A stretch of 64,000 nucleotides of DNA from assembly GCA_029706075.1 (NCBI GenBank), contig JAINUG010000134.1, forward strand, positions 558,001 to 622,000, written 5' to 3'. Of the stretch, positions 1-11,999 are shown piece by piece (the stretch's first letter is position 1; every line of letters starts with the position of its first letter). This DNA is from Aldrovandia affinis (Eukaryota; Chordata; Actinopteri; Notacanthiformes; Halosauridae). The translations under genes were made by a program, and so were the position numbers. The notes beneath the pieces are model-generated. The model saw only the letters and a program-made list of their open reading frames with translations, ran no database searches and was not told the DNA's origin.

Positions 1-426
1 TTTGCAGTGAATACCCTGAGCCCCTTGTTGTTAAGTGCACTTTGTGACCTTTTCTGTCGCTCACCAGAAAACAGCATGCATGGCACACAAAACAATGCTT
101 CTTTGCTTTTGTTAAATATGAGCCTTAGACTTTCTCATCTCAGTTTGTACTGCGTAATACACTTTATTCTTTTCTTTTTTGTAAAGTGCAGTTCAAGAAA
201 ATAACTCAAAATGCTAAGTGTAAAAAGGAGTTAGGGACAGCATTCCGCGTTTCTCTAATCTAAAAATCTGTTTCGGAGTCCCTCTGACGAAGGAGCACAG
301 CTCAGCCCTGCCGCAAAGGCAGAGTGCTGTCCTAAAGTCTCCTCCTTACACTTACCATTTTGAGATCTATTCTTGAACTAAACTTTGTCCATAAAAGATT
401 ATGCACTCAAGTGCTGAAAGTTGGTT

Positions 427-590
427 CTCTGTGGCTCAGTTGGTAGAGCACAGCGTTGGCAACGCTTAGGTTGTGGGTTCAATCCCCACTGGGGCCACAT
501 ATACTGAAAAATGTATGCATTCACTACTGTAAGTCGCTTTGGATAAAAGCGTCTGCTAAATGGCATATATATATATATATATATATATAT
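427..590 (+). repeat. tRNA-headed SINE with L2-type tail, ending in an AT microsatellite
   Basis: The left part reads like a tRNA gene: an A-box-like GTGGCTCAGTTGGTAGAGCA is followed by a B-box-like GGTTCAATCC. The right part is the motif GTAAGTCGCTTTGGATAAAA with GCGTCTGCTAAATG after it. The same motif ends the L2 LINE at 54.5 kb in this window, which suggests this SINE is mobilised by an L2-type reverse transcriptase. An (AT)n run follows directly. No clear target duplication is visible. It is a non-coding retroposon, not a functional tRNA: no matching 3' acceptor arm closes on the 5' end. Confidence 0.75.
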
Positions 591-762
591 TCTATAAAAC
601 CAACAGACATAGGTGCCCTTCAGTTCCATGGACTAGGCACCCCTAATGCTTTCTGTTCAATTTAAAGCACCCATGTGGAGTTCCAGCACTTCTCTTTCTA
701 AGAGCTCAAAATGGTGTACCTGTACTGTAAATTGAATAATAAATACAATAACACGTAACAGA

Positions 763-990
763 CTCGCTGTTCGCTGCGCATAAGAGTGGCCCTGTAGTAC
801 CAGGTTATGGTCGACGGCTTGGCGAGTGCCATCTCGGAAGAGGCGTTACTTCACCTTCGTCATTACCGGTCGCAGGACTACGGCAGCAAACTCACATTAC
901 TAGGGGGGATTGACATAAAAAATTGCGATCTAATTGGCTACCAAATTGGGAGAAAATGGGATAAAATCAGAAACAAACAAACAAACAAAA
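763..990 (+). repeat. 5'-truncated SINE (family with ATTGGCTACCAAATTGGGAG tail)
   Basis: This is the 3' half of the SINE family seen more completely at 42.0 kb. Both share the blocks GTCGACGGCTTGGCGAGTGC, ACTACGGCAGCAAACTCA and the tail with ATTGGCTACCAAATTGGGA followed by an A-rich (AAAC)n stretch. The tRNA-like head is missing. The A-rich tail served as the landing site of the next SINE. Confidence 0.75.
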
Positions 991-1402
991 AACATACACG
1001 CATGGGCAGCGGATGGTGTAGCGGTCTAATGCACCACACTTTGTCTCGTCTGGTGTGGTGTGCACTGTCTGTCAGGGACGCAGTTCGAAACCTGCGTCTC
1101 TACCCGACCAGCCCTGGTCGTCAGCCCTGATCGGAGGCGGAATTTGGCTGTCCGCCTCCGGGGGAGGGGGGAGGGTGAGCCGGCACGAGTCCGTCGAGAA
1201 TTCTGGCGTCCATGGTAGAATTCTGTCTCGGAAGAGGCGGATCAATCGGCCCGGAAAGAGTGTCTCGACCCGGAGGACGGGCGGTGGACTCGTGCGGGTG
1301 GGGAATTTAGATAAATAGAGGGTATAATTGGCAACCAAATTGGGAGAAAAAAATGGAAAAAATTCGAAAAAATAAAATAAAAATAAAATAAACATACACG
1401 CA
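991..1402 (+). repeat. SINE with tRNA-like head and 12-bp target duplication
   Basis: The element (1003-1390) begins with a tRNA-like head in which TAGCGGTCTAATGCACC can serve as an A-box region and GCAGTTCGAAACCTGCGTC as a B-box stem-loop. It ends in AATTGGCAACCAAATTGGGA plus an A-rich AAATAAAATAAA tail. It is flanked by perfect 12-bp direct repeats AACATACACGCA at 991-1002 and 1391-1402, the signature of LINE-mediated retroposition. The head differs from that of the 42.0-kb family, but the tail is shared, so two tRNA heads appear to use one tail. Open reading frames across it are spurious. Confidence 0.8.
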
Positions 1403-1859
1403 ATGTTATAAGCTCTGGGTCAGCTAAGCTTTTCTCCTCTCGATGCCTGCAGCGAGTGTTAAAATATGACCTGATCTACTGACTAAGCTGGTGAGTCCAG
1501 TCATGCGAATGAACACATGAGCTGCAGAAGGTGGTGAGCCTCAAACGTTTTGAGTTGATCATGTCCCTCGGTGCTTTGTGTCGAGGTCGAGAGGTTTCTC
1601 GGAACCCGCAACAAACCTTCCCGCTGTTACACTGTCAATGAGCTTTCAGACTAACAGGGCCGTGGTTTCTCCATCATTATACATATGAATCTGTGCCTTG
1701 CAGAGCTCTCAAACCAATGTTCTTGTCTGCCAGTTCATTAGGAGGCAGCAGGCAGCATGTTGATGCACTCGCTCTCCACAGAAGAGCTGTGCAGACTTGA
1801 GTGGGTTATTGGGTTAGTCCATGAGTGCTGAGTGGATTTCTAAAAAGTGAAGATGTAAA

Positions 1860-2030
1860 TTAACCACGGCGACCGGGGTTCGATTCCCCGTCGCACCAGA
1901 GTCAGCTCTGGCTGGGAGTGCCACCGGGGTGCCAATTGTCTGTCTGCCCCAGAGAGGGGGGAGGGAAGCCGACATAGTTCGCTGCGCACAGGAGTGGTTC
2001 TGGGGTGCCAGAATTACTGCTGTTTTGAAC
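1860..2030 (+). repeat. SINE fragment (head and body, no tail)
   Basis: It contains the B-box region GACCGGGGTTCGATTCCCCG, then GTCGCACCAGAGT, a body like that of the 42.0-kb copy (GAGTGCCACCGGGGTGCCAA) and a GTTCGCTGCGCA block. It stops before the conserved tail. The start of the tRNA-like head is also lost. Confidence 0.7.
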
Positions 2031-2858
2031 TATGACTGTGCAAGTCCTTCAATGAATTGACATTAATCATACTCTCACTCCGCTTACCCTTAGGGCTGTT
2101 AATTATTAAGTATGTGAGTGCTTCCACTTCAAATACTTTTACACAGAAAATGAGGTAATCTCTTTCTCTCCCTCTCTCACTCTTGCTCTTGCTCTCTCAC
2201 TGATATATTGTATAATTATCACTAAATTAAACACTTGAGTCTTAATTCATACCCCTTGCAGAGCTTAACTCACCTGTTGTCACCCAAAACATAATTAATC
2301 TATTACCACCCTGTAGGGTAACACACACATGCTTGAATGGAGAAGGTCATTTAATGAGGCTGGTAAGTGAGCTCTAATGAAGCACTTAACCCCCCTGGGT
2401 AACCGTTCTGCTAATTGTTTCAGTGATTTCAGCAGAAGCACACAGACTGCGCAGTGGCTGACTGGATAGTTCCAAATAAAAATGATTTAAATATGGGAAT
2501 AATGGATTATGGGCACAAGATAGCACTATCTTGCCTAACTTCACCAACACACATAATTGCCTGTCAGTTTAGATAGTGTGAACCTCACATTTGGCAACGG
2601 CAATCGTTGTTGCATTGAATTGCACTTTTTGCAGATGTATTTGATGCCCTTCATATTTACCATCCAGTGAAGTCTCTGTTGTGGTGATTATGCATTGACA
2701 ATACACAGCTGTTAGATGCTGATATTTGGGAAGTCGATATCAAGCAAAATGAGAGTTTAAAAACTTAAAATGAACACTTCAAAAAGCAGTGAAACAGATT
2801 TCTCTGATACAGTACCCTCTAAAATAATTCTGACCCTTGATAAACATGAGCAAATAAC
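2031..2858. other. Anonymous AT-rich interval
   Basis: I see no gene, RNA or recognisable repeat here beyond a short CT-rich run near 2160-2200. Confidence 0.5.
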
Positions 2859-3470
2859 TGTCACGTCTCGTGTTCGTGTTCCCCGTAATTAAGTGTTAGT
2901 TTATTCCATGTTTTCCTGGCTGTCCGTTCCGTGTTTTCACTTTCACTTACCTGGTTCCAGTCTTGTCATTGTATTATCGTTTTCACCTGTTCCTCATGTG
3001 TCTGATTGCAGTTAGCTGCATTCGTGTTAATTCCTGATTGTTTCTTGTTATGTCTGATGTATTTAGCTGTGTGTTTTCCCATGTTCGTTACCAGATTGTC
3101 TCGTCATTGTATTGCCTACACAACCTTCCAGCGGTCTCTCTGTTTACTCGTGTTCGTGCTTCCTCGTGTTCATGCTTCCTCGTGTTCGTGCTTCCTCGTG
3201 TTCGTGCTTCCGTGTTCAGTCTTGTTCCCGATCCTCCTGTTCGTGCTCCTCGTGGTTCCTGCCCTGCTCCTCTCTGTGTTCTCTGGACTGATTCCCTGTT
3301 ATCGACCTCTGCCTGCCCATTAACCATGTCTTGCCTGCCTCTGACACACCTGAAGCCTGGAACAAACTTTGCCTGTCCCCGACCACTCTTTGGATCCCTG
3401 TATTGCCCTGATTGCTCCTGTGTGACCATTGCCTGTTATTGCATTGCCCAATAAATATTATTTGGGCTAG
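2859..3470 (+). repeat. Unclassified LTR-like or DNA repeat with a 16-bp minisatellite
   Basis: The segment starts TGTCACGTCTCGTGTTCGTG and ends near an AATAAA signal (CCCAATAAATATTATTTGGG). It is pyrimidine-rich and contains about four units of a 16-bp repeat based on CGTGTTCGTGCTTCCT around 3149-3218. This layout is familiar from fish solo LTRs or non-autonomous elements. I cannot see a convincing terminal pair or target duplication, so the class is open. Frames that stay open across it encode low-complexity peptides and are not genes. Confidence 0.4.
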
Positions 3471-3829
3471 TTAAATAATACTCATACAATTTTTCAGTTC
3501 CTGAGAAAAATACTTTTGTTTAACAAGTACATACCGGGGAACAAGAGGGTCGAGAGCTGTGACCCTCTGTGATTAACATTAAACATGGACATTGACAATG
3601 TGTACAGTTTTTGCACGTTAATAAAAATGTGGTCCCTATACTTAAAAACACCACAGCCAATACCACACAGATTGATTTAGCCCTTTAAATGCTACTTCCA
3701 AAATATGTACACCCAAACAAGAACAATCCATCTGCATCTCCCAACTCACCAGTGCTTGCCAACCTGCAACAGGTTTCACCAAGCCTGCTGTTGACCCTTC
3801 CGTTAACTCCGACAGCCAAACATCTCCAA

Positions 3830-4110
3830 AGTAGCCTTTTACCTCAGAAACATTTCCGTCAGCTAAACGGCTACACCACTGAGTTCAAAGTCCTTCTTCT
3901 TGTTTTCAAATCCACTAATACTGGTACTGGTCCCAGCTACCGCAATGAACCGCTACAACCCCACATCCCCAATCCGGAAAGACCCATAGACGACACTCCC
4001 ACCAACACTCAACTTCCGCATTCCCCAAAACAAGCTGGTCACTTTGGTCACCGCTTTGTATGCATTAAACAGGGGGCTCTCTGAGGGAAAGTCAGTGGGG
4101 GAAATTCAGT
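3830..4110 (+). pseudogene. L2-like LINE relic (C-terminal tail of the ORF)
   Basis: One frame carries EFKVLLLVFKS, then GTGPSY and a downstream FGHR-like stretch. This order matches the region after the reverse transcriptase in L2-type LINEs, where the L2 copy at 54.0 kb reads [20 protein letters not shown]. No catalytic motif is included and upstream sequence is unrecognisable, so this is a short, old, 5'-truncated relic. The open frame that contains it (3689-4084) is not evidence for a host gene. The assignment rests on short motif similarity only. Confidence 0.45.
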
Positions 4111-4329
4111 TAATTAGAGGGGTTGGTACATAGTCTGATATCAAATCTCTTGCCCATGATTTAACGCAGTATCCACCTTTTTAAAGAATGGCCACTCACT
4201 GTCCTTCACTGCTTGGGGGCCGCTCACCACATCCATGCTCTCAAAGTAAGTGTGTCTCATGCTCCTCAAAGCATGTCCAGAAAAAGTCAAAGCCTAGTTA
4301 ATCAACCGCACTTTCAGATTAATATCCAA

Positions 4330-4721
4330 AAGTGCTTTTCTCCATCCATCCATCCATCCATTATCTAAGCCGCTTATTCCTGGTCAGGGTCACGGGGGGG
4401 GGCTGGAGCCTATCCCAGCATGCGTTCCGGGCGAGAGGCAGGAATACACCCTGGACAGGTCGCCAATCCATCGCAGGGCACACACACCATTCACTCACAC
4501 ACTCATACCTACGGGCAATTTAGACTCTCCAATTAGCCTAACATGCATGTCTTTGGACTGTGGGAAGAAACCGGAGTACCCGGAGGAAACCCACGCGGAC
4601 ACGGGGAGAACATGCAAACTCCGCACAGAAAGGCCCCCGGCCTGGATTCGAACCCGAGACCTTCTTGCTGTGAGGCGACAGTGCTATCCACTGCACCACC
4701 GTGCCGCCAAGTGCTTTTCTC
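4330..4721 (-). repeat. Fish SINE with (ATGG)n tail and 13-bp target duplication
   Basis: On the minus strand the element (4343-4708) starts GGCGGCACGGTGGTGCAGTG, has a tRNA-like B box (GGGTTCGAATCCAGG) and ends in an (ATGG)n tail. It is flanked by perfect AAGTGCTTTTCTC repeats at 4330-4342 and 4709-4721. Two more copies lie near 23.2 and 38.5 kb. This is the most complete of the three because the B box is intact. Tetranucleotide tails like this are typical of RTE-mobilised retroposons (inference). Confidence 0.85.
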
Positions 4722-4874
4722 AACACTGTAAATTACAACCGCTTAACAAGCACGGTGCTCCTCGATCACAGGCACCATTAAACTCCTGTTGCAACTGTTA
4801 TGGCCAGATTCCGAAAAAAGGTTTCAACAACTTCAGATAACTTAATTTATAGCAGTGACACATCTTGACATTCA

Positions 4875-6050
4875 TCAGAATCAGAATCAGAATCAGAAAT
4901 ACTTTATTGATCCCCAAGGGGAAATTGGTTACTCTGCAGTTGCTCACATATACACAAGTGGGGAAATACATAAGAATAGAGAAATACTAAATACTAAATA
5001 TAACTAAATAATAAAGACAATAAATAAGGATAAATATGTCAATCAAAATCTCAAGTCAAGTATGTGCAATACAAAGAGATAACGAAATATGTACTATACG
5101 AATATATACAACAATGTGAATAAATTATTGCAATAGTAAAGTGCAGTAAGTGGGTTTCAGTTATTGAATTGCACATCAGTCAGTACAGTATGTACATTAA
5201 ATAAATACAATATGGGTGCAGTAAGTCCGGGGGACAGTCTATTGACTCAGAGTGTCTGACACTCTGAGGGAGGAGTTGTAGAGTTTGATGGCCACAGGCA
5301 GGAATGACTTCCTGTGGCGATCTGTGGTGCATCTCAGTTGAAGGAGTCTTGCACTGAATGTACTCCTTTGATTGGCCAGCATGTCATGGAGTGGGTGGGA
5401 GACGCTGTCCAGGATAGCACGTAGCTTGGACAGAATCCTCCTCTCTGACACTGCCGCCAGAGAGCCCAGCTCCACCCCCACAATGCTACTGGCCTTGCGG
5501 ATCAGTTTGTTGAGTCTGTTGGCATCCACTGCCCTCAGCCCGCTGCTCCAGCACACGACAGCAAACAGGAAGGCACTGGCCACCACAGACTCATAGAACA
5601 TCTGCAGCATTGTCCTGCAGATGTTGAAGGACCTGAGCCTCCTCAGAAAGTAGAGGCGGCTCTGGCCCTTCTTGTAGAGAGCTTCAGTGTTCGTAGCCCA
5701 GTCCAGTTTATTGTCAATGTACACTCCCAGTTACTTGTACTCCACAATGTCCACGCTGACCCCCTGGATGGAAACAGGGGTCACCGGTGCCTTGGTCCTT
5801 TTCAGGTCCACCACCAGCTCCTTTGTCTTTGTCACATTGAGCTGCAGATGGTCCTGCTCACACCATGTGACGAAGTTGTCCACCGCCGCTCTGTACTCAG
5901 CCTCTTCACCCTTGCTGATACATCCAACTATGGCAGAGTCGTCAGAAAACTTCTGAAGGTGGCAGGACTCTGTCTGGTAGTTGAAGTCAGTGGTGTAGAT
6001 GGTGAGGAGGAAGGGAGAGAGGACTCCCTTCCTCCCTTTATGAACAAATC
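4875..6050 (-). pseudogene. 5'-truncated CR1/Rex1-type LINE
   Basis: Read on the minus strand, the sequence encodes the end of a reverse transcriptase. It has an FSDDSAIVG version of the catalytic YADD box near 5930-5950, a KTKELVVD block, then LGVYIDNKLDWATNTEALYK, LYFLRRLRSF, and a C-terminal SFLPVAIKLYNSS. An in-frame stop sits before the LGVYIDNK block at about 5732; the last part (5239-5724) is open. The 3' end carries an AATAAAGTATTTCTG signal and a short GATTCT-like repeat tail at 4875-4900. The endonuclease and most of the catalytic domain are missing at the 5' end, as expected for incomplete target-primed insertion. The CR1/Rex1-Babar/L2 clade assignment is from memory; the exact family is uncertain. 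Confidence 0.75.
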
Positions 6051-6079
6051 GCCTCCAAACACTGGCACCGATTAAAAGA

Positions 6080-9000
6080 AATGTGATTGGCCGGTGAGGG
6101 GGCGGTATAGCAGTAAAAAGGCGCTCAATAGGGTGATATAAATTCTATCAAAAATGGAGAGAGGCCGTATGTGCAAACAGCCAGGTATCAAGCACTGAGT
6201 CAAAACATGTCACATGCTTTTCCTCTGCAGACACAGCCATGGCTTTGCCTTTTAGACTGTCATCGTTCTTTTGAGTATAGTTTTGCATTTGTTTCCAACT
6301 CAGTGAGCATGCACAAACTGACTCCAATAAATATGTGTTTGCATAGCTGCTCCTCTGATTAGGATGAAGCTTTCTGCTGGTTTAATAAACATTCAAAACT
6401 GCCAGCAGGTTCACAATCTCAGACCCAGTAATGCTGTATGTACAAGTTGATTTTTGCTTAGCCAATAGGCTTTATCTTACTAAAAAGACACTGCCCAAGA
6501 TTATCTACATAAAGGTTTTTCCAAGATGTGTCCTGTGAGTTGCTTTTCACCTGGAATACACGAGGACATTGCACTGCAAAAAGAGCTAGTCCATCATTCA
6601 TACAATCAAAACATTGTTCCATTTGAGTGTTTATACACAAGGCATTGCTTCACATGGAGCATTGACCCTTTCCCCCTTTTTTTATTTCAAGCTCAACCTA
6701 ACACATTCCCATAGACAAGCTAAGCAGTTGTTAGTTGTTTGTATAACTGAGTGGCAGTTATAAAGTGTGATATTCTTCACCACAGAAAATGGTAGTGACT
6801 CATATTCTACAGCTCCACTAATGCAATCACAGATCCTTATCATTCACCTCTAGAGTGAAGGACAGGAAACTAGTCATAGTCCCTGGGCTATACAAGAAGA
6901 GATGGGGGGAAAGATAGAAAAGAACAGAATAAATGAGAGACAGTAGCCATTTTTATCATTATATTTGTTATTTCTTACCATTGAAAGGTAATCCTTTTAT
7001 TTTGCGACTTTGTATATATGCATATGCTTTGTAAATATGAATACTGCATATGTTTGTCATAACAGTACAGAAAAATGTCATTGAAAATTGAAACTTAGCA
7101 AGAGAGAGAGAAGCGGATGAGATGGAATGGGGGGTTGTATTCTGTTCAAAGTTCAAAATCCCTTGACAAGAGAAATAAAAAAGAATCAACAAATAAAAAT
7201 GCAAAGTGTCGGCACTGCCGCCACCTTTTCTGCCATAGCTTATTCCTAAAGGCTGCAGCTCCCTGCCTTATGATTGACTCAGTGGGTAAAGGGTCTACTC
7301 TACTATTTTGTCCACTGTTCAAAATCATTAAGATATAATGGACACCATGGCATCCCTGACCTCTGACACACCTGTGCTAAAACCAGAACCCCTATCATTA
7401 CCTCTTTTCAGGGGGTCATTTGTATTTGTCACCTTATGCAAAAAAGGTCAATGCATCTGTGGAGGGCGTCGGTCTCGGCAACATGGGAGTGGCAGGGTGC
7501 CTTTGTTTTTCCATGTTGTGGAGGCCTTTGGAGCAGGGAGACTTTCAAGGGGCAGGTTTGGCACTCTCACAGGGTGTGAGAGTGAACTGTTGCCTGGAAG
7601 GTTGCTCCAAAGGCCCTTGTTAGGGGCTAGTTAAAGGAACTCAGCCACCTTGGTGGATTCAGGACAATCCTTCAATTGCTGTGTGAGTTTCTCTGTGGAA
7701 ATATCAGGACTGGAGAACTCCCAATCCTGAAGAGCCAGTGTGTAAGCAGGTTTTTGTTTCCACCAATTACCATGGCTCAATTAGTTAATTGGCTGCATAC
7801 ACCAACACCAGTTCACCCGTGGATTAGACCACAGCAAAACGTCTTCACCTGTCATTCATGAGTTTATCAAGCAACGTAGCTAATATGTTACATCACGTAA
7901 GTGATTGGGCTGGTTAAGTAAGAACAGAAGTTGGCATGATATCCAGAAACAGATAAGGCCCTGCCTTACGTTAGAGAATAGTGTATATACCTATTTCCTG
8001 CATGTCTGCCCAGTTTGTTCCTTCAATTCAGAGCCATTTTCCTAACTCTCGGAACCTGTGTGTCTCCAGACAGCAGCTTAGCAGCCCAGAGTGTTAGCCA
8101 GGGACTCCTGCTTGTTCAGTTAGCCTCGGAGGGGAACCTTTTTTTTTTCTTCTTTTTCTGTTATTGTTTTCTTTTTCCCTCTTTAAATTACCAGTGGAAT
8201 TGCCATGGGGACCATATTTTCAGATGTTGATTGGATATTATCATACTCCTCCCAAGCCCTTCCCAGTGACCTACCTTCCATGATGTTACAATATGTAATC
8301 TCCACAAGAGAGGGAACATTATCATGGGCAGCGGCAGTGTCTTTGATCCTTTCACAACCGCCCCCCATAATAACAGCATCTTCATTCAAATGTATGCAAA
8401 GCCCACGGAACACACTCATGCATGTATGTGAGGCATAAATCAGTGCTGGCAATGATTACCAGCGGCAGATTACCCAGTTAGAAATCCCATCGGGGCTCTG
8501 GTTTGAATGTATGGGGCAATGTCCAATCTGGACCATGATCGCCAAGGGAGTCAAGGGCAACAGTGTCCGGCACATAAATCAACCTTTGACCCAAAGAGGC
8601 CCTTAAGCGGCTCAGCCGGAGGTCTTTTTAAAAATGTGCAAGCTCTTGGGTGCTTTAAAACAGGACTGATCCAAAGAATCATAATCATTTTTTTCATTTA
8701 ACTCCTGGTGGGCTTAATATGAATAACTTAGGAAATAACTTTGACTTTAATTACTGCAAACATCTGCCACTATACTGCTGATATCCTCTGAGAAAAGTTA
8801 TTTTTTATATTCTTTAGAGGGATGCATTGTGGTAAATAAAAAGCATCCTGCTGCACGGTGAGACGGACTCCCAGGGGTCATTTGAGTTCATTACATCCTC
8901 AGGCAATTCAATTGCACTGGGGATCATGGGGATTCTGACCACAGACATCATGAAGTGACCCTATTAACCGATCAACCAATGAAATTACACTGAGTGCTCC

Positions 9001-9166
9001 TACCACATGGGTTGTCTCAGAGCTTGACAGCCAAGCTTGGATCCAATTCCGTTCCTTTATGATGTCATTTCTAAGAAAACAAGCTGCAGGAAGTGACCTC
9101 ACTCTGACAGTACAAGAGTACTATTTAGAGTTATTTTCCACAAATGAGCATGGTCACCTTCTGGTG

Positions 9167-9170
<4 letters not shown>
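6080..9170. other. Anonymous interval without a supported gene
   Basis: All open frames are short and lack recognisable motifs. A stretch at about 7700-7770 (GCAGGTTTTTGTTTCCACCA) resembles part of fish hAT fold-back MITEs, but no ends are visible. The rest shows nothing I can name. Confidence 0.5.

Positions 9171-9171
<1 letters not shown>

Positions 9172-9250
<79 letters not shown>
9172..9250. repeat. (GT)n microsatellite
   Basis: An uninterrupted dinucleotide GT run of about 79 bases. The cysteine/valine open frame it creates is not a gene. Confidence 0.97.
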
Positions 9251-9252
<2 letters not shown>

Positions 9253-11100
9253 AAAGTACCTTGATTGGTATTCTAACATTGATTGCATAGTTATCATTTG
9301 ACTTCACTTGGCTGGTTTCACATACTAATTAACCCAGAACATGATGCTTTTAAAAATTCCAGTTGGAATCAAATTGTTAGTAGCTTAACAGAGTGAGACT
9401 GATGGCAAGGAACTTTACCTACCCACCCACGTGATAAAATGTCCACCCACAACCAAGTTCAAAAGCGATGCCGTTTTTATTAAAACAGGCTTTTCATGGG
9501 CAAGCTGACATTTAAACATTAGGACTGGCTGACCTTAAAGGTGTATGATGCATGATTCAACAGCCTTCTAACAGCTGTCGCACTGCGACTCCCATGTGGC
9601 GAGATCAAATGGAGAAAAGCCACCCACAGGCAATTACATGTGAAACATGCTGCTGGCAGGGTGGAGGATAAGGGAGTGTTCCTTCAGGCCATATAGATGC
9701 CTCAGATTTGGAGTTTGTCCAGGTTAATGACTTTTTTGTGTTATTAATGAATTAATCTCCATTTTCTCGCCGCCTGTACCTGAGCTGTCTCTGCCTGTTG
9801 TTTACTCCTTCCACCGGGTGCCTGCTGATGACACCACAGCCACAAGGCCAGCAAGAAGGCCTGCTGAGTATTGTCTCTTCCGGCATCTGTCTGTGTATAC
9901 CTTTTTGTCTGTATCCGTTACCCTGGTCTCTCACCCATTGTTCTCTTCTCCCTGCTCATCCTTTGTCCGGCCCCCTTCTGCTCCTTCAGCCAGTTTCATT
10001 TCCCAGCTCCGCTGCTGTGGCCTTGCTGTCTCTCTCTCTCTCTCTCTCTTTCTACACTCCCACTCACAATCCCAAGCTACACCTGTTCCGGTGCCCTGCA
10101 AGTGTGGCACATCCTCAGTCCCACATCCTCCCCTACCTGTCCCATTCTGTATTATTTTCTCCTTTGGCATCAAAGGTGGCACATTATTGGCCCAATGAGG
10201 AAGGGTTGCAATCAGTAGGGTTATCCGCCACCTCTGCAGCCTGGTGGTGGCTGGTGGAGGCTGGCTACATGCTTTTTGAAGGATATCTCTGCGCTCTCCC
10301 AAAACTAAAAGGAAAAAGGAAACAAAAATATGGGATAAAAAAATGTTAAAATCAATTCCGCCTACAGGTAATTTCAAAAGGTCATTGAAAATGTTTTTAT
10401 TAAATTTTTTATGTTTCTGGCCTTCCCTTGGCAGTTTTAAAGCTTCAAGCATGGTCATTGAATTAAAATATTTTCTCAGTAAGGTCCTGTCCTTTCTCTT
10501 TATTTCTTGTATGCAGTGTTGGACATACTGTAGCCGAAGCCAGAGGCAATTGTTTCTGCCACTCTGTTGCCATGGCAGATTATTTGATTTAGCCATTCAC
10601 AATTTCCTCCTTACAGTGACAGTAATAAGCACAGAAGCTCAGAGCCTTGTTACAGAACTGCTTCTGTTCTGGGTATTTACAGACGCAAATGGACAGATTT
10701 TCAATAAATTTGAATCGTGATAAGAGAAGATTTATATCTGTGAGGTTTAAAATAAAGAAATAAATAAAATAACATTTAGAACACAAACCAGTCGGAGACT
10801 GAAACAGAGCGACAGGCTGCAGAGAGAGAGAGTCAATAAAACACTTGGACTAGGCGTTATTCCTCCAGTGCACATAATTTCCCCATAGGGCGATTAGGGG
10901 ATACTGTATCTAAAGATCTCAACTGCCACTTACTGAGTGATCAAATAATAATCCATCCATAGAAAAATATATTATTAATGCAGTGCTTCTTATGTGGCAC
11001 ACAAAGAGCTTTCCAACATAAAAATAACATGAAACAGAATGAATAAAAGCAGGTTGCAATACAGACATAAAAAAATAAAAATTATACATATATATATACT
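9251..11100. other. Anonymous interval without a supported gene
   Basis: The overlapping open frames between 9.8 and 10.6 kb on both strands have low-complexity composition and no domain I recognise; a (TC)n run lies at about 10027-10050. Nothing else is supported. Confidence 0.5.
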
Positions 11101-11104
11101 GTAT

Positions 11105-11995
11105 ATATGTACACTAAAAAGTTTTACAACATCCCCATTTTCCAGTTTTTACTGAAATTTAAGCAGTTCAAGTCCAGTGAATAACCTGAAATGGTACAAA
11201 GGTAAACTGCCAACAAAAAACCTAAACAAAAAAGTTTAGGTTACCAAAAACTGAAAAGTTATCTAAATTTCGGTTATAAGAAAAGGCCCTTTTCAGGGAA
11301 CAAGTAATGGGTTAACGTGGGTTAACAGTCACTCTGTGCAAGTCGTCGACTCTGGATCCAGCAAAAGAGCCCCAGACCATCACACACCCTCCTCCATGTT
11401 TGACAGTTGGTGTCACACACTGAGGAACCATCCGTTCACCTACAAAAACCATTCATAATTTCAAGATTTCAAATTTGGATTAATCGGTCCATAAAACCTT
11501 CTTCCAGTCTTCAGTAGTCCACTGGCGGTGCTTCATGGCCCAGGCAAGCCTCTTTTTCTTATTTTGCCATCTTAGCAATGGCTTTCTTACTGCCACTTGA
11601 CCTGTCAAACCTGCAGCTCTTCACAGTTGAAACTGAGACTTCCTTACCTCGACCAGTGTTAAGCTGTGCTTGAAGCTGTTGTCCTGTGAGCCGCCTATCA
11701 CACAAGCTGTTGTCTCTCAGAAACTTGTCTTCTGATTTTGTTGTGACTTTGGGTCTGCCAGACCACTTCCTGTCAGAGTTTCCAAGTGCCTTTTGATGGT
11801 GTAGGAAACTACTCACTGCCAAAAAATTTGCATTATTTTTCAGTTTTTGGTAACCTAAACTTTTTTTTTTTAACCTCTGGCAGTTAGGGCACTTACCTTT
11901 TGTACCATTTCAGGTTATTCACTGGACTTGAACTACTTAACTTTCAGTAAAAACTGGAAAATGGGGGTGTTCTAAAACCTTTGACCGGTAGTGTA
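11105..11995 (-). mobile_element. Internally deleted Tc1-like transposon
   Basis: Long terminal inverted repeats bracket the element. The left end (11109-11260) has CCCCATTTTCCAGTTTTTAC, and the right end carries its inverse ending in GACCGGTAGTGTA. On the minus strand the transposase relic has a helix-turn-helix region (GRPKVTTKSEDKFL, TGQQLQAQL), then RLAWAMKHRQWT, EDWKKVLWTD, an in-frame stop, and GERMVPQCVTPTVKHGGG with VMVWGSFAG. The sequence then runs into the left repeat. The C-terminal half with the second Asp and the final Glu of the DDE triad is missing. The element is therefore defective. Flanking TA-rich sequence (TATATAC) fits the TA target of this superfamily. Confidence 0.85.
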
Positions 11996-11999
11996 TATA

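Noticed and set aside
427-500. tRNA gene candidates in SINE heads (also at 1015, 1870 and 42005)
   Set aside because: A and B boxes are present, but acceptor stems do not close and SINE bodies follow directly.
3006-3454. Overlapping Cys/Leu/Val-rich frames that look like membrane proteins
   Set aside because: They come from the 16-bp minisatellite and pyrimidine-rich LTR-like repeat.
9059-9253. Open frames made of Cys/Val or Ser/Leu repeats (also near 13.8, 42.8 and 46.9 kb)
   Set aside because: They are translations of GT and GA microsatellites, with no start context or conserved part.
9798-10596. Open frames up to 221 codons on both strands
   Set aside because: Low-complexity, overlapping on both strands, no domain recognised; likely chance openness of pyrimidine-rich sequence.
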